A stretch of 18,643 bases of DNA, from positions 1 to 18,643 of the forward strand of contig DNAE01000127.1 of assembly GCA_003543635.1 (NCBI GenBank), in the 5' to 3' direction. Position numbers and translations under genes: made by a program. The notes beneath the pieces are model-generated. The model was given only the letters and a program-made list of their open reading frames with translations. It did no database searches and had not been told where the DNA came from. Positions 1-6,538 of this stretch are shown here, one piece after another. Position 1 is the stretch's first letter. The number at the start of each line of letters is the position of its first letter. The stretch is from Clostridiales bacterium (GTDB lineage: Bacteria > Bacillota > Clostridia > Saccharofermentanales > Saccharofermentanaceae).

Positions 1-86
1 GGTGCTCGTGACCGGACTTGAACCGGTACGGATTTTACTCCGACGGATTTTAAGTCCGTTGCGTCTGCCAATTCCGCCACACGAGC
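1..86 (-). tRNA. tRNA-Leu (anticodon UAA)
   Basis: The minus strand folds as a class II tRNA. The 7-bp acceptor stem pairs GCTCGTG with CACGAGC. The anticodon loop CTTAAAA sits between ACGGA and TCCGT and gives anticodon UAA, which reads UUA leucine codons. A long variable arm (CGGA...TCCG) and a T arm with loop TTCAAGT follow. The long variable arm fits Leu. The discriminator A and two C residues are present at the window edge; a third, encoded A of CCA would lie just outside. Confidence 0.96.
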
Positions 87-107
87 CTATCCGTTAAGTG
101 CCAAATG

Positions 108-136
108 ATAATATCACTTGATACTCTGTGTGTCAA
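108..136 (-). promoter_or_regulatory. Promoter of the tRNA-Leu gene
   Basis: Reading the minus strand, a perfect -35 box TTGACA (131-136) is followed by a 17-bp spacer and a -10 box TATTAT (108-113, five of six consensus bases). The tRNA 5' end lies 21 bases beyond the -10 box, leaving a short leader for RNase P to remove. This is a near-consensus housekeeping sigma promoter, as expected for a stable RNA gene. Confidence 0.85.
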
Positions 137-174
137 GTCGGTTGTTTCACTTTCGTTACAGGGGTCTAAAACAA

Positions 175-203
175 TTGCTTTATTTATCATGTTGAATTAT
201 ATT
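175..203 (+). promoter_or_regulatory. Possible promoter of the 741-residue membrane protein gene
   Basis: TTGCTT (175-180) and TATATT (198-203) are separated by exactly 17 bases. The -10 box matches five of six consensus positions; the -35 box matches only the TTG. The region is AT-rich and a ribosome binding site (GTGAGGT) follows 6-7 bases before the ATG at 237. The assignment rests on pattern alone. The 87-236 interval carries this promoter and the divergent tRNA promoter and nothing else that I can recognise. Confidence 0.45.
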
Positions 204-236
204 TTTCTTATATAAATTTTAAAGTGAGGTATTTAT

Positions 237-2462
237 ATGCTTTTGGGCTCCGATGATAACGACAACAAATTGTTCGGAAATACCAATCCCGACAACTCCG
301 AGAAAAAGGATCCTGATGTGCAGCCTCAGGGTCTGTTCAACAGCTCTTACAACAACGATAACAAGGAAGAGGCGGCATCAGAGGATGATGTGGTCTCCTC
401 CCCTTTCATGGTCTCCTTCAAGGCAAACGATCCCGTTAACTCGGTATCCGAGAAACTCAAGGAGAATTCTTCCGAGGAAGCAGAGCCTGAATTCACGGGT
501 CTCAACAATCTTAAGCCCCTGGATAATATAGACGACATAAAGGATCTTGACGATCTCGACAGACTTTACGGAACGCCCTCCGTACCCGAGTCCGCTCCCG
601 TTGTTCCCGATGGTGTGGCAACTTCAAATCCCGTACCCGACACGGCAGAAGATCCCTTCGGATTCGACGATGAGTTCGGTGACTTTGAATTCGACTCTTC
701 CATCTCCGCTTTCAAGCCCCTTGCCCAGCCCGGTGCAACGGAGCCCGTTCACACAGACAATGCAGAGCCCAAGAAGATAATCGAGAAGAAGGAAGAGATC
801 AAAGAGCAGTTCAAAGAGGAGATAAAGGAAGAAGTTAAGGAGGAGATCCCTCCCGTTATCGACGAGGAGCTCAAGAAGGAGTTCGAACCCGAGGGACCCG
901 ATTTCCCCAAGGCCGACGATCCCCTCTTCATCGACGATGATCCCGATTTCAAGCAGTTCGCCAAGAAGAGTCCCTTCAAGGCAGGTGACGATCTTGATTT
1001 CGCTACGTCCTCAAAGGCTAATTCATCCTTTGCAAATACGGAGAACAACGGAGAAGCTCCCATCCCCGAAGATATCAAGGTAGAGGATGAGAAGCAGGAT
1101 ATCCCCGACATCACTTCCTTCAAGGAAGAGGCTCCCATCCCCGAGGATGCCATAGAGAATGAGACTCCCTCCAACCTTCAGACATACGGAAAGGTTTCCT
1201 CAGGAGTTAATGCCTTCGGCAAGAGACCCCATAAGAAGGATGTTTCCAAGAAAGAAGAACATGCTCCCGCCCCTAAGGCCCAGGAGCCCGTTAAGGAGGA
1301 GCCTGAGAAGGAAGAGCCTGTTCCCGTTCCTGCACCTAAGACAGAGGAACCCAAGAAAGAAGCTCCCGCTCCCAAGGCCCACGAGCCAAAGAAGGAAGCT
1401 CCCGTTCAGAAGTCAGCCCTTACACCCAAGCCTCCCATCAAGAGGCCTGCTAAGAACGTTGCAGCCAAGGCTCCCGCAGCTTCCGACGATGCGTCCGCCG
1501 CTCCCTCCCCCTTCGTACCTAAGGGCGGATACAGACAGCAGCCCCCGAGACCCGCTAACCGTCCCGGAGCACGTCAGCCTCAGCCTTCCCAGGCACCCCA
1601 GCGTCCCGCTGCAGCGGCACAGTCTCAGCATCAGAGAAAGTCTCATACATCCAACATCTCTCCTGTTACCACGACTAAGACTAAAAATACCGGTAAGGAT
1701 AAGGCAAAGAGAGATCCAGGAAGAAAGACGCTTATCGCACTTATCGCGATCCTTGCCCTCTTCTTCGTAGTCGTATGGTTCCTGGACGACGGCATCAAGC
1801 TGTTCAATAAGGATAAGGACGAGAAGACCATCGTTACCACAACAGTCGAGCAGACAGAGAGCAACAATGCGGCAGATGAGTCGAAGGAGTCTTCTGAAGT
1901 AACTGAACCCGTTACCGATGCTACAACTGAAGCACCCACGGTCGCCACCAGCGAAGAGACTTCCGAAGCTACGACTTCCGCCACAACAGAAGCTACCACC
2001 GAGGCTACAACAGAGGCAACAACGGAAGCCACCACTGAGGCAACCACTACTACGACCACAGAGGCTACTACGGAAGCTACGACTACTACCACAACGGAAG
2101 CAACACAGGCTCCCTCCGGCAGCAATGACGTACACTTCAGCTACACCATCACAAACGCTTCCACAACGACAGACGGTTGTAAGTTCGATATCGCCGTAAC
2201 CAATACGGGCAACGACGATGTTAACTTCAGCAGCGCCATCTCCCAGCTTGAGATAACCATCAGCGCAGGCGGTTCAACCATCAACTCCATCTCCTCCGAG
2301 TACTTCACCTTCTCGGCAGCCGACGGAGAGAACACATTCGTTGGTACTCCCTCTTCCTTCACGGTACCCGCAGGTCAGACAGTTAACATGACCCTCGAGT
2401 GCTCCGCAGGACAGAGCCTGCCTCACTTCACGATAAGCAATTATCACTTCACCAACAAGTAA
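237..2462 (+). CDS. Single-pass membrane protein with long disordered N-terminus, Thr-rich stalk and C-terminal beta domain
   Basis: I do not recognise a characterised family. There is no signal peptide. Residues 1-490 are low complexity: an acidic Asp/Asn/Phe-rich stretch, a Glu/Lys helix-like segment (about 178-216), two copies of an EAPIPED motif (273-279 and 298-304), a Pro/Lys/Glu segment (about 333-414) and a Pro/Arg/Gln segment (about 424-468). One transmembrane helix spans about 498-516 and is preceded by a Lys/Arg cluster, so the N-terminal part should be cytoplasmic. Outside, a Thr/Ala/Glu stalk (about 533-622) leads to a domain of roughly 110 residues (632-741) with alternating beta-strand pattern, like the small Ig-like domains on Firmicutes lipoproteins. 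The start is supported by GTGAGGT. It is the only plus-strand gene, apparently monocistronic, and ends at a strong hairpin. The frame and topology are clear; the function is unknown. Confidence 0.85.
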   Translation: MLLGSDDNDNKLFGNTNPDNSEKKDPDVQPQGLFNSSYNNDNKEEAASEDDVVSSPFMVSFKANDPVNSVSEKLKENSSEEAEPEFTGLNNLKPLDNIDDIKDLDDLDRLYGTPSVPESAPVVPDGVATSNPVPDTAEDPFGFDDEFGDFEFDSSISAFKPLAQPGATEPVHTDNAEPKKIIEKKEEIKEQFKEEIKEEVKEEIPPVIDEELKKEFEPEGPDFPKADDPLFIDDDPDFKQFAKKSPFKAGDDLDFATSSKANSSFANTENNGEAPIPEDIKVEDEKQDIPDITSFKEEAPIPEDAIENETPSNLQTYGKVSSGVNAFGKRPHKKDVSKKEEHAPAPKAQEPVKEEPEKEEPVPVPAPKTEEPKKEAPAPKAHEPKKEAPVQKSALTPKPPIKRPAKNVAAKAPAASDDASAAPSPFVPKGGYRQQPPRPANRPGARQPQPSQAPQRPAAAAQSQHQRKSHTSNISPVTTTKTKNTGKDKAKRDPGRKTLIALIAILALFFVVVWFLDDGIKLFNKDKDEKTIVTTTVEQTESNNAADESKESSEVTEPVTDATTEAPTVATSEETSEATTSATTEATTEATTEATTEATTEATTTTTTEATTEATTTTTTEATQAPSGSNDVHFSYTITNASTTTDGCKFDIAVTNTGNDDVNFSSAISQLEITISAGGSTINSISSEYFTFSAADGENTFVGTPSSFTVPAGQTVNMTLECSAGQSLPHFTISNYHFTNK
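1966..2109 (+). repeat. Degenerate tandem repeat encoding (Thr-Thr-Glu-Ala)n
   Basis: About 12-base units encoding Thr-Thr-Glu-Ala, with Thr-only variants, run through the extracellular stalk of the 741-residue protein. Codons vary between units (ACA, ACC, ACG, ACT), so the repeat is more conserved in protein than in DNA. This suggests it is old and selected for its spacer or glycosylation properties. Length differences between strains would be plausible. Confidence 0.75.
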
Positions 2463-2469
2463 ACAAACT

Positions 2470-2494
2470 CGGGGCCTTCGGGCCCCGTTTCTTT
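2470..2494 (+). terminator. Intrinsic terminator of the 741-residue gene, probably bidirectional
   Basis: The stem CGGGGCC (2470-2476), loop TTCG and stem GGCCCCG (2481-2487) are followed by TTTCTTT on the plus strand. The stop codon lies 7 bases upstream. On the minus strand the same hairpin is followed by AGTTTGTTT, so it could also stop transcription arriving from prfB. Confidence 0.85.
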
Positions 2495-2501
2495 GCTACT
2501 A

Positions 2502-2527
2502 AACAGGCTGCCCGAGGGCAGCCTGTT
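2502..2527. terminator. Second hairpin between the convergent genes
   Basis: A perfect 11-bp stem, AACAGGCTGCC (2502-2512) with GGCAGCCTGTT (2517-2527), closes a CGAG tetraloop. T-rich sequence follows on the plus side (GTTTATGTTATTTC); only three T residues follow on the minus side. It lies 31 bases past the prfB stop codon, so it may serve as a backup for the plus strand and as the first hairpin met by minus-strand transcripts. Confidence 0.65.
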
Positions 2528-2558
2528 GTTTATGTTATTTCTTTAATCTCGCAGTTTA

Positions 2559-3668
2559 TTATTTTTCGATCTTCATGCCCGAAAGGAAAGCGTTGATGAA
2601 GCCGTCCAGCTTGCCGTCCATAACGGCGTCCACGTCTCCCTCCTCATATCCGGTCCTCAGGTCCTTAACGAGGGTATAGGGGCAGAATACGTAGGATCTG
2701 ATCTGGCTTCCCCAGGCAATATCCATCTGATTACCCTTAAGGTCTTCGATCTTCTCCATCTGTGCTGCCTGGGCAAGGGCAAAGAGCTTCGCCTTCAGCA
2801 TATTCATGGCCGTTTCCCTGTTCTGTATCTGGGATCTCTCGGACTGACATGCAACCACAACGCCCGTGGGGATATGGGTAAGTCTGACGGCGGAATCCGT
2901 CTTATTGATGTGCTGACCACCCTTACCTGTGGATCTGTAGGTATCTACTCGAAGATCCGAGGGATCGATCTTGATCTCAATGGTATCGTCGAGTTCCGGC
3001 ATGACCTCGCAGGATGCGAAGGATGTGTGTCTTCTTCCCGCGGAATCGAAGGGCGAGATCCTGACGAGTCTGTGGACACCGATCTCGGATCTTAAGAATC
3101 CGTAGGCATTCTCACCCGTCAGCATAAAGGAGCAGGACTTGATGCCCGCCTCGTCTCCGTCCAGATACTCCAGGACCTTGATCTCGTAGCCGTGGGCTTC
3201 TGCCCATCTGGTGTACATCCTGTAGAGCATGCTCACCCAGTCCTGAGCCTCCGTTCCGCCGGCACCGGCGTGGAGTGTAACGATGGCATTGTTCTTATCG
3301 TACTCACCCGTAAGGAGAGTCTCGAGACGCATGGTCTCGAAGTCGTTCTTGAACTTATTCACTCCCGCTGTCAGTTCCTCGAGGGAGTCGAGATCCTCCT
3401 CCTCGTTGGCAAGCTCGCAAAGGGCGAGAAGGTCTTCCCTCTCATCACTGAGATCGTTAAAGTTATCCACCCTCTTCTGAAGTCTCTTGAGCTTTGTCTG
3501 GAGGCTCTGGGCCTTCTCCACATTATTCCAGAAATCAGGTTCCTGTGTCCTGGCCTCTAGCTCACTGATCTCGGTCATGGTGTGATCGATGTGAAGAGAG
3601 TCCTTAAGCTTGCTCAGGGGCTCCTCATAGGACTCCAGGTCAAGCCTGATGTTATCAAATTCAAGCAT
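2559..3668 (-). CDS. prfB: Peptide chain release factor 2
   Basis: RF2 recognises UGA and UAA stop codons and triggers peptidyl-tRNA hydrolysis on the ribosome. The 369-residue product has the usual RF2 length. The RF2-specific SPF tripeptide that reads the stop codon is at residues 205-207 within a VRISPFDSAGRRHTSF block. The catalytic GGQ loop is at 250-252 within GKGGQHINKTDSAVRLTH. The ATG at 3668 is preceded by AAGGAAGG and overlaps the aminotransferase stop by 8 bases, suggesting translational coupling. The frame is continuous: at about codon 25, where many bacteria carry the CUU-UGA programmed +1 frameshift, this gene has CTT CAC. The autoregulatory frameshift is therefore absent. The gene converges on the plus-strand gene and ends before two hairpins. 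Confidence 0.97.
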   Translation of the reverse strand: MLEFDNIRLDLESYEEPLSKLKDSLHIDHTMTEISELEARTQEPDFWNNVEKAQSLQTKLKRLQKRVDNFNDLSDEREDLLALCELANEEEDLDSLEELTAGVNKFKNDFETMRLETLLTGEYDKNNAIVTLHAGAGGTEAQDWVSMLYRMYTRWAEAHGYEIKVLEYLDGDEAGIKSCSFMLTGENAYGFLRSEIGVHRLVRISPFDSAGRRHTSFASCEVMPELDDTIEIKIDPSDLRVDTYRSTGKGGQHINKTDSAVRLTHIPTGVVVACQSERSQIQNRETAMNMLKAKLFALAQAAQMEKIEDLKGNQMDIAWGSQIRSYVFCPYTLVKDLRTGYEEGDVDAVMDGKLDGFINAFLSGMKIEK

Positions 3669-4857
3669 TCGCTTTTTCCTTCCTTAACTGCTCTGTAAAT
3701 TCCGCAAGTCTCTCCATGGCCTTCTTGATATCGTCCATGGATGCGGCATAGCTGATCCTTACATGTCCCTCGCCGCTGACGCCGAAGGCATTACCGGGAA
3801 CGATGGCAACGCTCTTCTCCATCAGGAACCTCTCGCAGAACTGCTCGGAGTTAACGCCGAGGCCCTTGATGGAAGGGAATGCGTAGAAAGCACCGTAAGG
3901 GGTGAAACATGTAAGTCCCGCCTCCTTAAAGCCGTTCAATACGACACGGCGTCTGTGGTTATACTCGTCCCTCATGAGCTTGATCTGGTCGTCTCCGTTA
4001 TTTGCGGCCTCGATCACGGCAAACTGTGAGGTGGACGGAGCACTCATGATGCAATACTGATGGATCTTCGTCATGGGAGCTATAAGCTCCCTGGGGCCAA
4101 CCGCATAGCCGATACGGAATCCCGTCATGGCGTAGGACTTGGAGAAACCGTTGATCATGATCACACGGTCACGGAGCTCCTCGAACTTGATGAGGGAACT
4201 GGGCTTATCGTCGATGTAATTGAGCTCACAGTAAAGCTCGTCGGATACAACGATTATGTCAGGATGACGCTGCAGTACATCCCTTATTCCCTTGAGATCC
4301 TCCATGGTCATTACGGCACCGGTGGGATTGCTGGGGAAACCCATGATGATCATCTTAGTCTTGTCGGTGATGGCATTCTCCAGATCCTCGGGAAGGAGCT
4401 TGAAATCATCCTCCTGCCTTGTGGATACAACAACGGGAACACCGTGGGCAAACATGACAGCCGCCTTATATGCGACGAAGCAGGGCTCGACGATGATGAC
4501 CTCATCACCGGGGTTGATCAAAGCCCTTGCGGCAAGGTCCAGACCCTCGGAACCGCCCACCGTTATCAGGCATTCGCCCGAGGGGTCGTAGGATGCTCCG
4601 TACCTTCTCTTAACATAGTCGGTGATCGCCGCCTTGGACTTCTGGTAACCTGCGTTGGGGGAATAATGGGTATATCCGTCGATAAGGGAATTGATACCCG
4701 CCTCCCTTATGCTCCAGGGGGTTACAAAGTCAGGTTCGCCGATGGACAGCGATATGACCTCCTTCATCTCGGAAGCAAGGTCGAAAAACTTTCTTATGGC
4801 GGAGGGCGGTACGGCCTTTACCACCTCGGAAAGCTTATCGTCATAATTTATACTCAT
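3661..4857 (-). CDS. PLP-dependent class I/II aminotransferase (aspartate/alanine aminotransferase-like)
   Basis: The 398-residue product is a fold-type I aminotransferase. Visible signatures are the GEPDF motif (40-44), an SNPTG substrate/cofactor loop (176-180), the PLP-ring Asp in SDELYCEL (D206), the Schiff-base Lys in NGFSKSYAMTGFRIGY (K240) and the carboxylate-binding Arg in HVRISYA (R367). Such enzymes move amino groups between amino acids and 2-oxo acids. The exact substrate (aspartate, alanine, aromatic) cannot be read from sequence. It follows the Lrp/AsnC gene with a 4-base ATGA overlap, an arrangement that suggests control of this enzyme by the regulator. It overlaps prfB downstream by 8 bases. 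Confidence 0.95.
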   Translation of the reverse strand: MSINYDDKLSEVVKAVPPSAIRKFFDLASEMKEVISLSIGEPDFVTPWSIREAGINSLIDGYTHYSPNAGYQKSKAAITDYVKRRYGASYDPSGECLITVGGSEGLDLAARALINPGDEVIIVEPCFVAYKAAVMFAHGVPVVVSTRQEDDFKLLPEDLENAITDKTKMIIMGFPSNPTGAVMTMEDLKGIRDVLQRHPDIIVVSDELYCELNYIDDKPSSLIKFEELRDRVIMINGFSKSYAMTGFRIGYAVGPRELIAPMTKIHQYCIMSAPSTSQFAVIEAANNGDDQIKLMRDEYNHRRRVVLNGFKEAGLTCFTPYGAFYAFPSIKGLGVNSEQFCERFLMEKSVAIVPGNAFGVSGEGHVRISYAASMDDIKKAMERLAEFTEQLRKEKANA

Positions 4858-5342
4858 AATACGATCGCCTGCCTGTCATCAGTTTTCTCAACGTCGAACT
4901 TTACACCGTTATCCTTATATTTCTTAAGGATAAAGTGTGTAGCCGTGGAAAGAACTCCCTCAAGTGTTGCCACCTTGTTATATACGAAGCTGGCGATATC
5001 CTTGAGATTATCGTCCTCGTAGATCAGCATCAGATCAAAGCCGCCGGACATGAGATAACATGCCTTGACCTTGTCATACTGGCTGAGGACCTGGGCTATG
5101 TGATCGAAGCCCTGATTCCTTGCAGGTGTGATCCTTACCTCGATCATCGCCGTGACGTGATCGGGATATGTCTTCTCCCAGTCGATCTGGGCCTTATATC
5201 CGAGGATTATCTTATCGTCCGTAAGCTTCTTGATCTCCGCGGCGACCTCTTCCTCGGAAACACCGAGCATAAGAGCCGCATCCTTGGGAGATGTTCTCGC
5301 GTCTTTTTCCAACAACCTCAACAATTCAATCTGGTCAATCAT
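4854..5342 (-). CDS. Lrp/AsnC family transcriptional regulator
   Basis: The 162-residue product has an N-terminal winged helix-turn-helix (about residues 3-50; the pattern LLRLLEKDART...AALMLGVSEEEV matches the AsnC-type HTH). A C-terminal RAM ligand-binding domain follows (about 63-142, with the SGGFDLMLI glycine turn and a VLSTATHFILKKYK end). Family members sense amino acids and form octamers on DNA. The stop overlaps the aminotransferase start as ATGA, so the pair is co-translated and the aminotransferase is a likely target. The start at 5342 has a GGAGG site (5350-5354) seven bases away. An extended -10 element lies just upstream, so this gene probably heads its own unit (regulator, aminotransferase, prfB) besides any read-through from galM. 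Confidence 0.93.
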   Translation of the reverse strand: MIDQIELLRLLEKDARTSPKDAALMLGVSEEEVAAEIKKLTDDKIILGYKAQIDWEKTYPDHVTAMIEVRITPARNQGFDHIAQVLSQYDKVKACYLMSGGFDLMLIYEDDNLKDIASFVYNKVATLEGVLSTATHFILKKYKDNGVKFDVEKTDDRQAIVL

Positions 5343-5375
5343 ATTTGATCCTCCGAAAAGTTATATCAACTTATG

Positions 5376-5384
5376 ATTGTACCA
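5376..5384 (-). promoter_or_regulatory. Extended -10 promoter before the Lrp/AsnC gene
   Basis: On the minus strand TGG followed by TACAAT matches an extended -10 element (TGn then a five-of-six -10 box). It lies about 34 bases upstream of the ATG, in the 62-base gap after galM. No good -35 hexamer is visible 17 bases upstream, which is usual for extended -10 promoters. Lrp-family genes are often autoregulated, but no clear operator was recognised. Confidence 0.5.
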
Positions 5385-5404
5385 CATGAACCGAATAATT
5401 AAAA

Positions 5405-6520
5405 TCAGACGAATCTGTATCCGCAGGCGTGATATACCTTCTTCCCCGCGGGGATGACAGGTGTCGTAAACTCCTTGATATTAACGGCGTTGGGATACAT
5501 CTGAGCCTCGAGGCAGATTCCGGAATAGGGAGAATAAGGGATATCACCCTTCTGATCTTCTGTTCCGCCCAAGTGATTGCCGCAGTAGAGCTGGATACCG
5601 GGCATATCCGTGAGGGTCTCCATGGTCCTCGATCCGGCGGGATCCTTGAGACGGGCTACCACAGTGAATTCACCCTCTCTGGAATCAACGCAGTAGTTGG
5701 AATCAAGTCCCTTGCAGTCTGCGATCTGGGGATCAGCGGAGATGATCGCCTTTTCGACGCGGTCAAATTCCCTGAAATCGAAGTCGGTTCCCGCCACATC
5801 GATGAAACCGCCGTCGGGGCAGTTGAACTCGTCCTTGTGGGTGACCTTATCGGAAAGCACCATGAGGAGATGATCCTTTATGCTTCCCGCATTATGTCCG
5901 CTGAGATTGAAATAAGAGTGATTGGTGGGGGCGAAGATCGTCGCCTTGTCGGATATTCCGGAGTAAAGGATAAGGAGCGTATTGTCCGTAAGCCAAGCGT
6001 AGAGCACCTGTGCCTTGAGGTTTCCGGGGAAGCCGCAGGCTCCGTCGGGGGAATTATAGGACAGAAGGAGCGCGTCGGAATATGCGCCGGCAATACCGGG
6101 GATACCCGACTCGGCTATGATGGAATCAGCCTCCGCTACGGAGAGCTCCTTTCCCTCCCAGAATACGTTCTGGAAAGCGGGAACACCGCTGTGGAGATTG
6201 TTGGGGCCGTCGTTAACGGGAGCCGTATACTCGACACCGTCGATGGAATATCTTGCTCCGGAGATCCTGTTGGCACTCCTTCCCACAACGGAACCGTGGT
6301 TGGCGCCGTTATTCATATATTCGTCAAGACCCTTGCATCCGAGCATGATATCAGCCCTATTACCGTCCTTATCGGGAACGATAAGGGACTCGATCAATGC
6401 ACCGTAGTTAAGGATGGTGCAGGAAAGTCCGTCCTTCCCTTCGAGGTAGTATCTGTTGGAGATACCCTCATACTTCTTGGGATCCTTGGCGGAAAGGTAC
6501 GCTTCTTTTCTGATGCTCAT
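5405..6520 (-). CDS. galM: Aldose 1-epimerase (mutarotase)
   Basis: The enzyme interconverts alpha and beta anomers of aldohexoses such as galactose or glucose in the cytoplasm. The 371-residue product has the family hallmarks: NNLHSG with H110, PTNHSYFNLSGH with the catalytic acid H201, a LDSNYC segment with D273, and GICLEAQMYPNAVN with the catalytic base E338. The start at 6520 has AAAGGAG eight bases upstream. The ppk stop lies only 18 bases before the ATG, so galM is likely in the ppx-ppk transcript. The placement next to polyphosphate genes has no obvious metabolic reason, and no other galactose genes are in view. Confidence 0.94.
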   Translation of the reverse strand: MSIRKEAYLSAKDPKKYEGISNRYYLEGKDGLSCTILNYGALIESLIVPDKDGNRADIMLGCKGLDEYMNNGANHGSVVGRSANRISGARYSIDGVEYTAPVNDGPNNLHSGVPAFQNVFWEGKELSVAEADSIIAESGIPGIAGAYSDALLLSYNSPDGACGFPGNLKAQVLYAWLTDNTLLILYSGISDKATIFAPTNHSYFNLSGHNAGSIKDHLLMVLSDKVTHKDEFNCPDGGFIDVAGTDFDFREFDRVEKAIISADPQIADCKGLDSNYCVDSREGEFTVVARLKDPAGSRTMETLTDMPGIQLYCGNHLGGTEDQKGDIPYSPYSGICLEAQMYPNAVNIKEFTTPVIPAGKKVYHACGYRFV

Positions 6521-6538
6521 ATGCTCGTCTCCTTTATA

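Noticed and set aside
1..236. tRNA-Leu as an integration site for a mobile element
   Set aside because: No integrase, no duplicated tRNA 3' end and no att-like repeat are visible. The neighbouring genes look chromosomal.
1643..2125. Val/Ala-rich minus-strand frame opposite the Thr repeat
   Set aside because: Its Val-Ala-Ser repeats are simply the complement of the Thr-Glu-Ala codons of the plus-strand gene.
5343..5404. Riboswitch or attenuator before the Lrp gene
   Set aside because: The gap is only 62 bases and holds no stable stem; a simple extended -10 promoter explains it.
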